Notes: generated by a model not told the origin, from the letters alone. A DNA stretch of 64,000 bases from Inia geoffrensis (GCA_036417435.1 CM070900.1:35503496-35567495); one strand, 5' to 3'; shown: positions 10,040 to 20,647, numbered from the stretch's first letter. Numbers and translations: made by a program.

Positions 10040-10350
10040 CTGGTCACCCCCACTCCACGTAGCCAACTCCACCTCTTCCTCCACAGCCCAGTTCTACTCT
10101 AACCCTTTGACCAGGTCAAATCCCTTCTCCCGTGCTTTCTCAGCACCAGGCACTGTTCCCTCTCAACCCTTGTCACGATCTTAATTTCACAATTTTTGTG
10201 TGACTTCAGTCAATATCCGGTACACCAAAGGGCTGTAAACTCCTCAGATCAGGGAGATTACTTTCACCGATTGTATCAGCAGGACCTAGCACAGTTCTTG
10301 ACATGTAGTACATCCTCAATAGAAAAAGTTAAGTGAATACATGAAGGAAC
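10040..10350 (+). mobile_element. L2 LINE 3' end
   Basis: 'ccaggtcaaatcccttctcc', 'agggctgtaaactcctcag', 'cctagcacagttcttgacat', 'tcaatagaaaaagttaagtga' follow the L2 3' end in order. Confidence 0.75.
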
Positions 10351-10507
10351 CATGGAAAAACTAATTAAAGAACCTTGAACATAGAGTTGAGAAGCATAAA
10401 TTAAATGGAGCCAATGTTTGGAAGGCATTTTTGGTCTTTAGGTGAGAAAACATTATGAATCTTCTATAGTGCGAGTAAGTATGTGGTAACAGTGTTCAGG
10501 ATCCCCT

Positions 10508-10728
10508 GAATAATAATAATAATAATATTTAAGCACTTTTGCTGTTGAAAGCACTTTATACATATTAATTCATATCATCCTGGTAACAGCCCTGTGAAAT
10601 AAGTACTACTAATATTCCAGAGGGAAGGTCAGTACTTTGCCCAAAACCACACAGCTGGGAGCTGATAGAGAAAGGGTTTGAATCCAAGCCAAAGTCTGTG
10701 TTTGTAACCACTGGACTATGCTGCCATT
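10508..10728 (-). mobile_element. MIR SINE, near full length
   Basis: Reversed MIR: AATAATAAT start, 'aagcactttatacatattaa', 'acagccctgtgaaataagta', 'cacacagctgggagctgata', 'gtttgaatccaagcc', 'aaccactggactatgctgcc'. Includes the tRNA-related head. Confidence 0.88.
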
Positions 10729-10884
10729 CCTTTTCAATCAGGCTGAGTACTGATTAAATACTCCCAATATGAGTATTGGGAAAGTCTTGCAGAACTGCGT
10801 TGACAAGGCAAGAAAACATTTTTATTTAGTTTCCCTTTTGCATCCCATGGGTTACTTGAGCTACCTATAGTTTCACACCCCTTG

Positions 10885-10945
10885 CTGAGCTGAGCACAGG
10901 CCTCTGCCCATATTAGGTGCTTAGTAAATGTGCTTTGTAGTTCTT
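10885..10945 (+). mobile_element. L2/MIR 3' end fragment
   Basis: 'gagcacaggcctctgccca', 'taggtgcttagtaaatg'. Short terminal piece. Confidence 0.45.
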
Positions 10946-10979
10946 GCCTTAGGATTAAAATGTTTGGCATGGACAAGTA

Positions 10980-11550
10980 GTCGTATGAGATCTAGTTGCC
11001 TGTATAAAAACTCCATTTAGGAGAGCAGGTTGGATGTGAGAATCTCATTCAAAAACTAAACTTGACTCAAGAAACAAGGAACCTGAACACGGATTGTGTC
11101 CGCCCTAGCGCAGCGTGAGGAACTGATTGTGAGGCCCGCACACCTGGCTTCTCTTTGGAAGTACTATGAGAGAGAATGTGTCTGGGGAGGGGCCGGCATG
11201 GGGGGGATTTGCTCCAGGACGGTGATTGTAGTGTGGGGTCTGGGCCTCCAGGGGTAGAAAGGGCAGAACTAGGCTTAATGTCGTGGGTGTCTGCTGGTGT
11301 GATAAAGGCCTCAACGATGTCATTTCTAAGCCCTCTTATAGCTGCAATATTGGCGAAGCTAACACTGTTTCCTCTGACAAAGCTCATTTTCAAGCGGAGG
11401 AGGAAGATACTGGAGTCAGCTGCAAAATTCCTGAGGGCAGGGGCAAAAGAGTGAATTGAAAACAATGGAGAACAGCTGGTCCTCGGCTGAGTTTAAAAGC
11501 CACCTAGAAATGCCAGGCTGGGATAGGAGAACTTAGGCCTCTTCTAGGGT
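10980..11550. other. Unassigned sequence
   Basis: No repeat was recognised. Both strands have overlapping open frames of 92-132 codons at 11067-11465. They overlap each other, lack splice signals, and I regard them as chance. Confidence 0.4.
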
Positions 11551-11551
11551 T

Positions 11552-11718
11552 GTATTCCTTAAAGTCCAGGCACCAACCACCCACATCAAAATCACGTAGG
11601 GAAAATTTTTTAAATGTGGTTTCCTGAGCCTTCCTGGAATCTGAAAGTTGCATGCAGAAATCTTCCTTTTTAATACCTGGATAATTTCTATGAATCCTAA
11701 AGTCTGCAAACCTCTCAT
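11552..11718. mobile_element. hAT-Charlie (MER5-like) DNA transposon relic
   Basis: 'caaaatcacgtagggaaaat', 'aatgtggtttcctgagcctt', 'ggataatttctatgaatcct', 'aaagtctgcaaacc' match the short non-autonomous MER5-type body. Ends are not well defined. Confidence 0.5.
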
Positions 11719-12329
11719 CTGGAGAGACAGAATACTTGTCAGGGTAGGGAAATAAAATCCCAAATGCTTAGATTTGGCACCTGAGTAACGATGCCTTTTT
11801 TTTCAAGGATCATTTAACTCCTTGTGTTAAGACCACCTGTGGATTCAGTGGAACAGCAATTAGCTGGGATGACCAAGTGCTTTTTAATAACAGACATGGG
11901 GTGCATTGTTAAACTTTCCTTACTGATCTCCCCAATACTCCACAGAGGAAGAAACAGAATCTCGTTTTGGCCTGGTGGGCAGATTTCAACCTGGATCTCA
12001 AGTTCTCTCCCACCTCTCTACTGAGAATACAGGTAGTCGCTGCACCGGTCCTGGGAAAAGCTGGGCCCCCGAAGTTAGGATGCGATATAGCCAAGTCTCG
12101 GGCAGAGATGTAGCTCCTTGGCCTGGATTGAAGTAGCTGGACGGTGACCCCATCCCCTGACACCTGACCTTCAAATTCCTACAGTTTTAAAAATTCATCC
12201 CCAGAAAATGGATACTTCCCATTTTCCCTCAGCCGGATTAAAGTCCTAAATTCTCACTCCAACCCAGGAGCTCTCAAAATAAATTGCAGGGGCAGGAGCT
12301 GGGCTGGTAAAGACCAGGTCACAGCCAGG

Positions 12330-12410
12330 CCGTGGGGAGGGCGGGGCTAAGCAGGTTTCTGCAGCAGGGCCGGGAGAGGAGGATATAGGGTGGAGGAATT
12401 GTGTTCAGCT
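12330..12410 (+). promoter_or_regulatory. Candidate promoter: GC box and TATA-like site
   Basis: A GC box GGGCGGGGC lies at 12339-12347 and a TATA-like GGATATAGGG at 12381-12390, about 35 bp further on, in locally GC-rich sequence without recognised repeats. A start site around 12410-12415 would fit the spacing. This is motif reading only; such pairs arise by chance. Confidence 0.25.
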
Positions 12411-12903
12411 GTGTGACGCTGAAGGCTGGGCTTCAGAAGCGGTTGCGCCTGCCTGCTCCAGCCAGCGATGAGAAGGAAGCTCTCTCGTAGCTGTCATGCC
12501 CGTTTGATGGGGTAACTGGAGGGGGTTGCAGCCCCGTCTCCCCCACTACCGTTCCCTACCAGAAGAAAAACCCAAGGAGTGCCCAAGGCGTGCTGACTCC
12601 CCCTGTCATAGCTGTGGACCCTGCACCAGGATAGAGGAGGTACGGACCCTGCTTGATGCTAAGACTGTGGGGAAGGGTTGAGCTTTTCTTCTCAGCTCTC
12701 CCCACTGCTTGCTGGCCTGGGGTAGGGATGCTGCTTCCGAGGGAACCTCTGAGGCTGCTCCAGGCCTCTGTATTCTGGGTGCTGCAGCCGTGTCTACCGC
12801 CAGCCACCTGCAGTTCCGGGCTCCCATGGAACCTCAGTGCTCTACTTGGGGAGCTGTTTGTTCACACTGGAAGGCCCCGCGCGTGCAGTTGACTGGGTCA
12901 TGA
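12411..12903 (+). CDS. Hypothetical two-exon mini-gene model
   Basis: An ATG at 12468 (G at -3) starts 14 codons that run into a donor-like GG|GTAACT (GT at 12512-12513). A strong acceptor, 'gagcttttcttctcag', has its AG at 12694-12695. Splicing removes the stop (TAA at 12513-12515) that ends the unspliced frame and continues in frame for 68 more codons to a TGA at 12901-12903, giving a peptide of about 83 residues. An AATAAA at 13174-13179 could serve as polyadenylation signal. The peptide shows no recognisable domain; it is rich in Ala, Ser and Arg, as chance frames in GC-rich DNA are. The parts line up well, but this is a hypothesis. Confidence 0.2.
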
Positions 12904-13179
12904 GGGTCGCTGCAGACGGTGATAGTGGTCACTCAATGTGGTCCCCACTTTTTCCATGTGCTGATGAGCAGACAGCCTCTGCCTTTGCTGTCGATAGCTT
13001 GGAATGAATTACGTGTATGGAGAATCCATGATATACAGCCATTGGTCATTACCTGTACTATTTCAGGGGCTCTTTCCAAAAGCTTCCAAAACCATTGTGC
13101 AGGATTTTGAAAGATGTACATTGTGTGAGGAAGAGTAAGCGTGAGACAGAGAGTTGGATTTTTGATGGTAATGAATAAA

Positions 13180-13350
13180 TAGTAAGGGTAAGAGCTTATT
13201 GAGAGTTTATGATTTGCAAAGCGTGACGGTGAAGCACTTTTCATCTCGTTGCAGCCCGTGTGGCAGGTGTTTGTATTACCTACAATTAGTGATGAGGGGG
13301 CTGAAGGTCAGGCAGGTTAACTGAGGCAAACCAGGGTTTGCTGATCTCAG
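13180..13350 (-). mobile_element. MIR SINE remnant
   Basis: 'agagcttattgagagtttat', 'gaagcacttttcatctcgtt', 'gcagcccgtgtggcaggt', 'gatgagggggctgaaggtca'. Reversed MIR core. Confidence 0.65.
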
Positions 13351-13769
13351 TGACACACTCTTGATTTATATCCATGAGGTCATATTTAGCCAAGTGTCTT
13401 TCAGATTCAAAGTGTACGGAGGTGAGAGGCAGCCACCTGTGAAGAGGTTTTGCAAAGAGGCTTTCTCCAAGCAGAACAAAGCTGATAGCCTCCATCTCCC
13501 CCTGCCATGTTCAGGAATTAATTTAGACCCGGGTCTCTGCTTCTCAGGCCTCAGTGGCCCCTCCTTGTGGATTCAGAAACTGTTAAGAGCTCACTGTCAG
13601 CAAGATGTAATCCCCATGTGCTGTGCCATTAAGAATTCAAAAATTACAGCTGAGCAGTGGAGCTGGTCTTTAAAACACCAGAGGAAAGGAATGCCTTTGA
13701 GAGCTGGACACTAGGCCAGTGCCCTGTGGCCTCTTAGAATTAAACCCAACACCCCCAAAACAATTTACC

Positions 13770-14200
13770 AGGCCTCTCATGACTCCAACCCTTGCCCATT
13801 CCCCAACCTCACCTAATACAGGGTCCCTCAGCTCATGGAGAGCTAGCGGTTCTTTCCCTCCTTAGGACCTGTGGTTTTCCGTCTGCTTGGAACACATTTC
13901 CCTGGGCTCTTCCTGTGTTTGGTGCTCTCCCTTCAATAAGGCTGCAGCTCAGATGTTGCCTGTTTAAGAGGGCTTCCTAGACCCCAGCAACACAAGTAGA
14001 CCCACCACTGCCATCCCCATGTATACTCCCTTATAGTGTTGATTATAGTCATTATAGTGATGACAATCTGAAAGTCTGTCCTCTTGTTTATTGTCTGTCT
14101 CCCAAGTACAACTCCATGAGGGTAGGTACTGTACATGTCCTCTGCCTGCTGGACACTATTGGGTCCCCAGGGCTTATATTTCTCAGTAACGGGCTGGGTT
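13770..14200 (+). mobile_element. L2 LINE 3' end, long copy
   Basis: 'gtctgcttggaacacatttc', 'gctcagatgttgcctg', 'agggcttcctagacccc', 'tgtttattgtctgtctccc', 'aactccatgagggtaggtac' and 'ggtccccagggctt' follow the L2 3' order over about 400 bp. Confidence 0.85.
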
Positions 14201-14204
14201 AAAG

Positions 14205-14700
14205 TTTATCGAGTCAGTAAATAATAGAAGGGATCAGGAAGTATCATCGCCTCCTTCTTATCCAACAGCTCAACTCAGTCTTCCTTGGGAAGGCAAACGT
14301 CTTGGTCTAGAAACTGAAGTAAAGAGCATCTGCGTTTTCAAGTGCTCAAGAGGCAATTGATTGCATTCTTGGAGTAACATAGGGAAAAAGGCTGAAATCT
14401 ATCAAGTGGATTTCATTCCCTAAGAAGGAGCAAGGTATGATAAGGCTGGCTCTGCTGGCCAGTCTTGATAAGCAACACCGCCTATGACTCAGCCCAGCAA
14501 CGCCCTTCTGGACACAGGGTATTGACCTTGGCCATGCCAATGCGATTTCAGAAAGCTGAGAGTGCACGCTTCCAGCCCTGCTTCATCAAGCCTCTCATTC
14601 AAATTCCCAGTAGCCTTTGCTCACATACCTTTTGCTATTTTGAGTGTCATTCATTTGTGGGATGGGAAGAGGCCCATGCTTAGGAACATGGGGTCCCAAG
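14205..14700. other. Unassigned sequence
   Basis: Nothing recognised; short open frames only. Confidence 0.4.
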
Positions 14701-14704
14701 TGTT

Positions 14705-14830
14705 TCTATGGGCTCTCTGCAATTGTGGGCACGTCCCTTTCGTGCCTCCACTTCTCGTGTTTCTCCTCTGTAAAATGGCCTGAGAATAGCTCGACCTCGA
14801 TAGCCGGTGAGGTTTCAGAGTATTCTGGGT
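14705..14830 (+). mobile_element. MIR fragment
   Basis: 'ctgcaattgtgggcacgtcc' and 'ttctcctctgtaaaatggcc' resemble the MIR core. Weak. Confidence 0.4.
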
Positions 14831-15016
14831 GAGAGTGATGCAGAAACCAGTGCGATATATCTCTTGCTTTACAAGCACCTGGCCCTGCACGCAGTGAGGG
14901 GCAAAGAATACACAGGGAGTTGTGTTTGTTTTGGAGAATTTCACTTGCAGAAAATCCACAATTTCAAAAGAAATCTATCAGAGGAAGAGACTTCTCTGCA
15001 GGACTCCTTCTCCTAG

Positions 15017-15187
15017 GCAGTTACCTCAAGAATCGACTTACACGCTTTAACTGACACCCAGAAGATTTGCGTTGCAGTGATCAGCATTAGAATCCAGCCT
15101 AATGACGGGCACCCAGCGCTTGGCAGTATGTCACACGCTGGTGGTTTCTATGGGGCCCTTCTTGCTCTTATGTGTTCTTCATTGTAA
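15017..15187 (+). other. Open segment after a strong acceptor
   Basis: 'gactccttctcctag' (AG at 15015-15016) is followed by 56 open codons ending in TAA at 15185-15187. The TAG of the acceptor is itself the upstream in-frame stop. It could be a terminal exon, but no partner exon, polyadenylation signal or known domain was seen. Confidence 0.2.
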
Positions 15188-15469
15188 TGTGTGGTGAGCC
15201 TTTCTGACATCAGCCCTGGCCCTATTTGATTTAAGGGACTTCTGATTTCATATCTGATCCTCAGATGGTTCTGTGATTCTTTTTTTAAGGTACTCTTTAT
15301 CTTATTCTACTCTCTTGTATTGTTCTTGATTTCCAGATTTTAAAATAGGCCTTTTTTGAAACAAAATATATTTTTGAATTAGGAGAGAAGCCAGAGTCCT
15401 GAGGGTTTTCTGAGGAGGAAGCCGTCCGTTAGCCAAGTCGTTATCAGGGAAAGAGAATGGCATTAAGTG

Positions 15470-15545
15470 TCCAGAGACCTCGACTTGAATCCTGGCCAGG
15501 CATCTCAGTAATCCTCTCCCGACTCCTTGGGCCATGGTGTGGATA
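15470..15545 (+). mobile_element. MIR fragment (core)
   Basis: 'cctcgacttgaatcctggcc' and 'catctcagtaatcctctccc' match the MIR head and core. Truncated at the following opposite-strand MIR. Confidence 0.5.
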
Positions 15546-15547
15546 AT

Positions 15548-15755
15548 AGCAATACTGGCAGTGGACTTTTACCGAGAACTTAGTAAATGTCGAAACGATT
15601 TCTTGGATAATCTCATTCCATGGTCATGCTGACTATTCCTGTTTTTGGAAATGGGGAATGTGAGACTTGGAGGGTAGGAGGTCATCAGGTAGGGAGTGAT
15701 GGAACCCAGATTTGAACACGTGCTGGTTGACTTAAGAGCACGTGCACTTACGTAC
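15548..15755 (-). mobile_element. MIR SINE remnant
   Basis: 'aatagcaatactggcagtgg', 'gataatctcattccatgg', 'gaggtcatcaggtagggagt', 'cccagatttgaacacgtg'. Reversed MIR, inverted relative to its left neighbour. Confidence 0.65.
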
Positions 15756-15883
15756 CAGGTGCCTTGCATTCTACTGGGCCACACTATGCTAGGATCTTCA
15801 TATACAATTCAACATCCCTGGGAGTGCCATCCCCACAGGATGTCATCCAATGAGAAGATGCCTGTGACGGTTCATTGAAATGA

Positions 15884-16153
15884 TGCAGGTTTATTTCACC
15901 ATTTTCCATACATCTAGCTGACCAAGATTTAGAAAAATGCTCTACAGATACTCCTTTTCTCGAAGCGACCTTTGAAGAAAATGACACATATTTCAAAAAG
16001 AAAGCAAAATGGTGCATCTCACCAAGGAGAAACATGAAAATCATCAGCCCTAACCCGGAGCATAAGTTTGATACCAGGCTGAACCCAAAATGTTTTAAAT
16101 TCTTTACATCTTCAGGAGAATTCACAGATACAACATGCCATGCTAGGGGTTAA
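15884..16153 (+). other. 89-codon open segment without ATG requirement
   Basis: The frame from 15884 to a TAA at 16151-16153 has no stop. The encoded composition is lysine- and aspartate/glutamate-containing with five cysteines and looks protein-like. The acceptor-like CAG at 15886-15888 lacks a pyrimidine tract. The minus strand is also open here (113 codons, 15784-16125), which lowers the value of either frame. No family recognised. Confidence 0.2.
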
Positions 16154-16255
16154 TGATATAATCACGACAGTCAGCATTTATTAACTACTTCTTCCTACTC
16201 GGTACTGACGGAAGCATTGTCCTCATGTTAACACATGTGCAACAGGCAGTCACTC

Positions 16256-16480
16256 ACAGTGGTAAAGTCGTGGGCTTGTGGTTTAGGGTGCCTGGCTCTG
16301 TCAGATGCTAGCTGTGTGACCTTGGGTAAGTTTCTCAACCACTCTGTTTCAGATTCCCCATCTATAAATGGGGATATTGCTGAACTTTTCCCCTAGTGGT
16401 GTTGTGAGCATTGTCTAAGTGGATACATGTAAGGGGCTGAAACGGTGCTTGGTACATAACGTCCGCTCAAATGTTTGCTG
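16256..16480 (+). mobile_element. MIR SINE, near full length
   Basis: 'cagtggtaaagtcgtgggct', 'gctagctgtgtgaccttggg', 'cccatctataaatggggata', 'ttgtgagcattgtctaag', 'ggtgcttggtacataac'. One of the best-preserved MIR copies in the window. Confidence 0.9.
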
Positions 16481-16489
16481 CCACCACTG

Positions 16490-17190
16490 CTTTTCCCTCA
16501 ACCCTCCTATAAGCGAGCTCTTCTCACTCCCATCCTACACTCCGAAGTACAGAAACTGATGAAGAGTCAGGTCATAGGGCTAGGATGCAAACCTCCGACT
16601 GTGGTCATCCCCAGCCTTCCCTCTTCTATGTTGTTATTTCCTCTATAAACTCTAAAGGAAATGCACATTCCTCTGGGAGCTCAGTTTGACAGGAGCTCAC
16701 ACTCCAAGACCCAACCTACGTTCTCTCTGTGCACATACCTACTTATGTTTAGGCTGGTAACTAAAGTATCTTATTGAAATGTCTCAAGCTGTGCCTCTAG
16801 GTTATCATCAAACCGGCCAGAACTCTCTCCTCTTTTCAGGATTCTGTCTGTGCACAGGCAACCATGCTGGCCTTGTGGTGATAAGTTTGCTCATTAAAAG
16901 CAATCAGTAGCACCCGTCTTCCTCAAGACAGAGCGCTTACCTGAGCGGTTAGGGGCCTTCTTTCAGCTCTGTGATAACATCGTCCTGTGCTGACTGGCTG
17001 AAATCTGTTGACACAGTCTCATGAGTTAGCATCTATGATGGTGTAAGTGACCAGAAGAAACTGTCCGGGGGTCTGTCCTGGGCTGGTCAAAGACAGATGC
17101 CAGCACTTGTGTTCTTTCGGTCGTGGTACCCAGTTGGATACTGGAGTCATTGTACGGGTTCATTCTCCCCGGGCGGGGACTTGCTTCTGC
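16490..17190. other. Unassigned sequence
   Basis: No repeat recognised. A textbook acceptor-like site ('ctctctcctcttttcag', AG 16838-16839) has no following donor and only short open frames. Confidence 0.4.
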
Positions 17191-17192
17191 AG

Positions 17193-17482
17193 GATCCCAG
17201 CATGCAATGGGGGAGCACCGGGACCCCCAGGAAGCCCCCATCTTGCTGCTGCCAGCGCTAAGTGTGCACGCCTCTGAGAGCACCTCTGTGCTCATCAACC
17301 CCAAACTCCTCCTGCCTGAGTCACCCTATCTGAGGTGCTGTGATAACACATTCCCAACTAGCCATGGAAAAACCGGTCCTGCTGGGCCAGGCCCACGGTG
17401 GTGGCGGGTTGGGGTGGGGGGGGTTGGTGTAGACAAACCTGCCTCACCTGGTTTCGCTGGTCCTTCCTGCCCTGGACCGTGA
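17193..17482 (+). other. GC-rich open segment after acceptor-like site
   Basis: After 'gacttgcttctgcag' (AG 17191-17192) one frame stays open to a TGA at 17480-17482 (96 codons). The first half reads as a plausible mixed peptide; the second half is Gly/Pro/Trp-rich from a G-run at 17398-17427. No clear donor; the best is TGAG|GTGCTG near 17335. Possible exon, probably chance. Confidence 0.18.
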
Positions 17483-17489
17483 GCTGTTT

Positions 17490-18055
17490 TCCTTTTGCTC
17501 CAACTTCTCCAGACAGAGCTGAACTCCTTAATGAATCAACTTGGCTTTCTCCCCGTAACCCTGTAGTCGCAGGAATATCACAGTAGGAAAGAATGAGGGC
17601 AGAGTGTCCATTTCTCCAAGGCACCCTCAGCCTATTTCTTACCCTTTTGAACAGTAACCCTTCTAAGCTGTTCCAACTTTTCTTTCCTTCTATGTTCACT
17701 TTTCGGTCTGGTTTAAGAGCAAGCTGAATTTGATCAGATTATAAAGCATATTTTCAGGGCTGTGAGGTAACTCAGTAATTGGCATCTTAGCCTGATAACT
17801 GGGCTGTGAATTATGTTATTTACAAAAGCAGACAAAATGGTGGGCTGCATCGTGGCTGCCTGTCAAGAAAGTGTCATCCCTCGAAAGCAGTGCTTACTCA
17901 GCTGGGCTCTTACCAGGTATAAATGCAGAAAGGAGTTGGGGAAATCTAGTTAAATCTTAGACACCATGCCCTTTTACTGTCTATGTGATCTTGCACAAAT
18001 TACTTATTCTCTGCAGTAGCATAACACTGCTTTCATTTTGTTCAACTCTGCACAC
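17490..18055. other. Unassigned sequence
   Basis: No repeat or gene recognised. Confidence 0.4.
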
Positions 18056-18059
18056 ATCT

Positions 18060-18245
18060 AGTAATAAGATTTCTTACAGTGTCTCAGGCACTATACTGAC
18101 CCCTTTATGTGTACCATTTCCCTTAATTCACCTACCGACCTAATGAGGTAAGCATGGCGCTCATCACTTTCAGATGAGGACCCTCAAGGTGGTTAAGGTT
18201 AAGCACCTATTAAGTAAGTAGTGGAGGTGGGATTTGAACCACTTC
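18060..18245 (-). mobile_element. MIR SINE remnant
   Basis: 'ctcaggcactatactgaccc', 'cctaatgaggtaagcatgg', 'cagatgaggaccctcaaggt', 'ggaggtgggatttgaacca'. Reversed MIR. Confidence 0.8.
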
Positions 18246-18590
18246 TTTCAAAGTAAAAATCTATACCCCTGACCAGAATAATGCCCTGGCTGATGGTTCA
18301 ATGTGAAATTCTTCCTTTTCTACCAAGAGATCACACACAAGTCTTTCCCTTGCATGCAGTCTGCTTTTGCAGCTCGTGCTAAGGGTGTTTTCCAGGTCTC
18401 GCTGCACTGCTCCTTATCTGCCTATCTCCTGATCAGTGACCCGAGCAGCTCCAACCCAAGCCTGGCCATCACTCATTACCCCTGCTGCTGTATTTGCTGC
18501 CCTCGTCACAGAAGATACCTCATGGATAAGTGTAAATCTTTTTAGCTGCCTAACAATTGAGAGAGCTTCCAAACAAATGCTGGTGCTTAC

Positions 18591-18668
18591 CTCTGAGAAT
18601 ACAACCGTCCATTTTCCCTCCCTCTGCATGGCAGAAGGACCATCAGATACCGCTGCCTTTCCAGGACA
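18591..18668 (-). other. Candidate 78-nt exon, minus strand
   Basis: The minus-strand donor is CAGAG|GTAAGC (plus 18585-18590) and the acceptor-like tract 'cccctgcttatctctgag' ends at 18669. The length is 26 codons exactly and one frame is fully open. The acceptor ends in GAG, which is unfavourable. The same frame is open well beyond both borders, so splicing is not needed to explain it. Confidence 0.15.
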
Positions 18669-18863
18669 CTCAGAGATAAGCAGGGGTTGTATGCTGGCGA
18701 GTTGAATGGGCCACAGAGTCAGGGGCTGAGAGGGGACCCAGTAGGATGTACACCCATGAGTGCAAGGGCCTGCTCCTGTGTCACTGTTCCCCAACCCCTA
18801 GAGCAGTGCCGGGCACATAAGAGAGGCTCAGGCGTTTATTCCCTGGATCATTGTGTTAGCTTG

Positions 18864-18879
18864 AAAAAAAAAAAAAAAA
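18864..18879 (+). repeat. Poly-A tract
   Basis: Sixteen consecutive A after a short L2-like end ('gagcagtgccgggcacataa', about 18800). No SINE body attached. Confidence 0.85.
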
Positions 18880-19160
18880 GTACATGTTTATTGCAGATTT
18901 TTCAGATAATTGTTTGTTTTGCTTATGAAGAAACAAAGAAGGGGAAGGGTTAAATGTTGGGTATTAGAATTATTACGTTTGGAAGCATGTTTTCCTCTAT
19001 CAGCTTCTCAGTATTTCTCTGCTCAGTTACTTTCTGAGTTAGTCTGGACTCTCTTTTCGGAGTGAAGTTCTTCATTTCCATCCCTTCTAATAATGCCATT
19101 TCTCCTGCCACGGCCGCACTGGGAGGTCCGTCGCACACACTCTACCTCTTTCCACCACAG

Positions 19161-19187
19161 GTGAAAGCCTGGCTGGGCAGCGACGAT
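19161..19187 (+). other. Candidate 27-nt micro-exon
   Basis: A strong acceptor 'tctacctctttccaccacag' (AG 19159-19160) is followed 27 nt later by GAT|GTGAGT. The nine codons (VKAWLGSDD) are open and lie within a longer open frame (19062-19283). The exon-side donor bases are poor. It could equally be chance. Confidence 0.15.
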
Positions 19188-19262
19188 GTGAGTGTTCCTG
19201 GACCCCACTTCTTCCCCATATCTCCTCCTTTCTTGAATTCCCCTTCAGGAAGAGTCCAGGAT

Positions 19263-19480
19263 GATAAGATTGCCATTTATTAAGCACTAACAATGTGCCA
19301 GGCTCAGTGCTAAACACTTCCCCATACTACCTCATTTCACCATCACAAGACCTCCACCTCACTATTTTGCACTGAACAGGACCCTGCCACTGGCAAAGTG
19401 AAATGACCCACCAGAGGTCACAGAGCTGGTGGGTGGTGAGCCCTGGCCTCTGTGCTGGGACTCTGGGCTCCCAACCTGAG
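19263..19480 (-). mobile_element. MIR SINE remnant
   Basis: 'ttgccatttattaagcacta', 'caatgtgccaggctcagtgc', 'tcaccatcacaagacctcca', 'agaggtcacagagctggtgg'. Clear reversed MIR. Confidence 0.85.
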
Positions 19481-19489
19481 CCATCTCGC

Positions 19490-20265
19490 CATCGTGGGCT
19501 GCTCAGCAAACCTACCTCTTTCTTCAGCCCAGGTCTGCCGGGCACCGGCAGAGGGATGCTGGTCCTTCTGACTGCTCTCAAGCCAGATACCCACCCACTG
19601 AAGGGTGCCATTTTCTAGAAGGGCAATCTCCCATTGCTTTAGTGTAAGGAGCCTGGGTTTGGGTTCCCTGTTTCTATCAGGGGACACAAAATCCCGTAAG
19701 GGACCTGAACCTTCATTCTTGGTTAGCATTCTGGTAAGGATGACAGAGGAGGGTCTGCTATGTGGTCTGACTTAGAGAAAATGGCCTAGGAAAGGCTGCC
19801 GTTGGGTACAAGTCATAAGGCTGAAGGCAAGGCTGTTCTCCCAGCTTAGTGTGTGGAGAAGAAGGTCAGCTGGCAGCTCAGAAAGGGGGATGAGTGTCCA
19901 GTGCTTTGGTTCTTCTTGAACCGCAACTTTCTCACCTGTGGCACAGCCAGGGGCAGCCTTCACTAAAGCTCACCAGACATCATTATTTCGATGGAACTTC
20001 AGTTGATTTAAAAGGGAACTACTGTAAGTGGAAAATCAGTATTGCTCATCACAGAAGGTGACTGCCATTAAATGCAATGAATGCACAGCACCATGAGTAA
20101 ACTCTAGCCTTACACGGCTGTCCACTGAAAGCTCTGGCTCTGAGACCAGCTCTTGCTTTGTTTCAGAGGAGAGTTGCCTATTACCTGGCACCATTTCATG
20201 GGTGTGGAGGTTCAGCTTGGAATACTCTGGAGATGGGCGGTGGTGATGGTTACACAACAATGTGA
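19490..20265. other. Unassigned sequence
   Basis: No repeat or gene recognised. Open frames of 60-100 codons occur on both strands and overlap each other. Confidence 0.4.
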
Positions 20266-20392
20266 ATGCACTTATATATATTTAACCATTAAAAAAAAAT
20301 GAGGCAGCTCTTTACGTACGGTTAAGAAATAATGTTCAAGATGCATGAAGTGAAAACAAAGTGCTGAACAGTGTGACCTAAATGCTGCCATT
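20240..20392 (+). mobile_element. Old L1 (L1M-type) 3' remnant
   Basis: 'acacaacaatgtgaatgcac' resembles an L1M 3' UTR end, and 'gaggcagctctttacgtacg', 'gttcaagatgcatgaagtga' and 'gctgaacagtgtgacct' resemble a second L1M block. Diverged. Confidence 0.45.
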
Positions 20393-20440
20393 TGTGTGTG
20401 TGTGTGTGTGTGTTTTAAGAAATATATATATATACACCTG
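20393..20440 (+). repeat. (GT)n then (AT)n microsatellites
   Basis: About ten GT units, a short TTTTAAGAA spacer, then about six AT units. Confidence 0.9.
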
Positions 20441-20647
20441 CATCTAGGCTTGTGTGTGCAATGATCCTTCTGGAAGGATGTCAGTATTTGATTCCATAGA
20501 GGGAACAGGCTTCTGGCAATTGGAAATAGAGAGGGAGGGAGGGTCATTGCTATTGAATTTGTGTTCCGTGTGCATGTATAACTCATTCTAATTGACAGCT
20601 TTTTAAACCCTGAAAAAGCTAAGCACCAAAATGAAACCATCTCATTA

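Noticed and set aside
11067..11465. 132-codon minus-strand frame overlapping a 92-codon plus-strand frame
   Set aside because: Mutual overlap, no splice signals, no recognisable family; treated as chance.
16823..16895. Textbook splice acceptor (AG 16838-16839)
   Set aside because: No donor follows and all three frames close within 14-22 codons or lack support; left unannotated as an exon.
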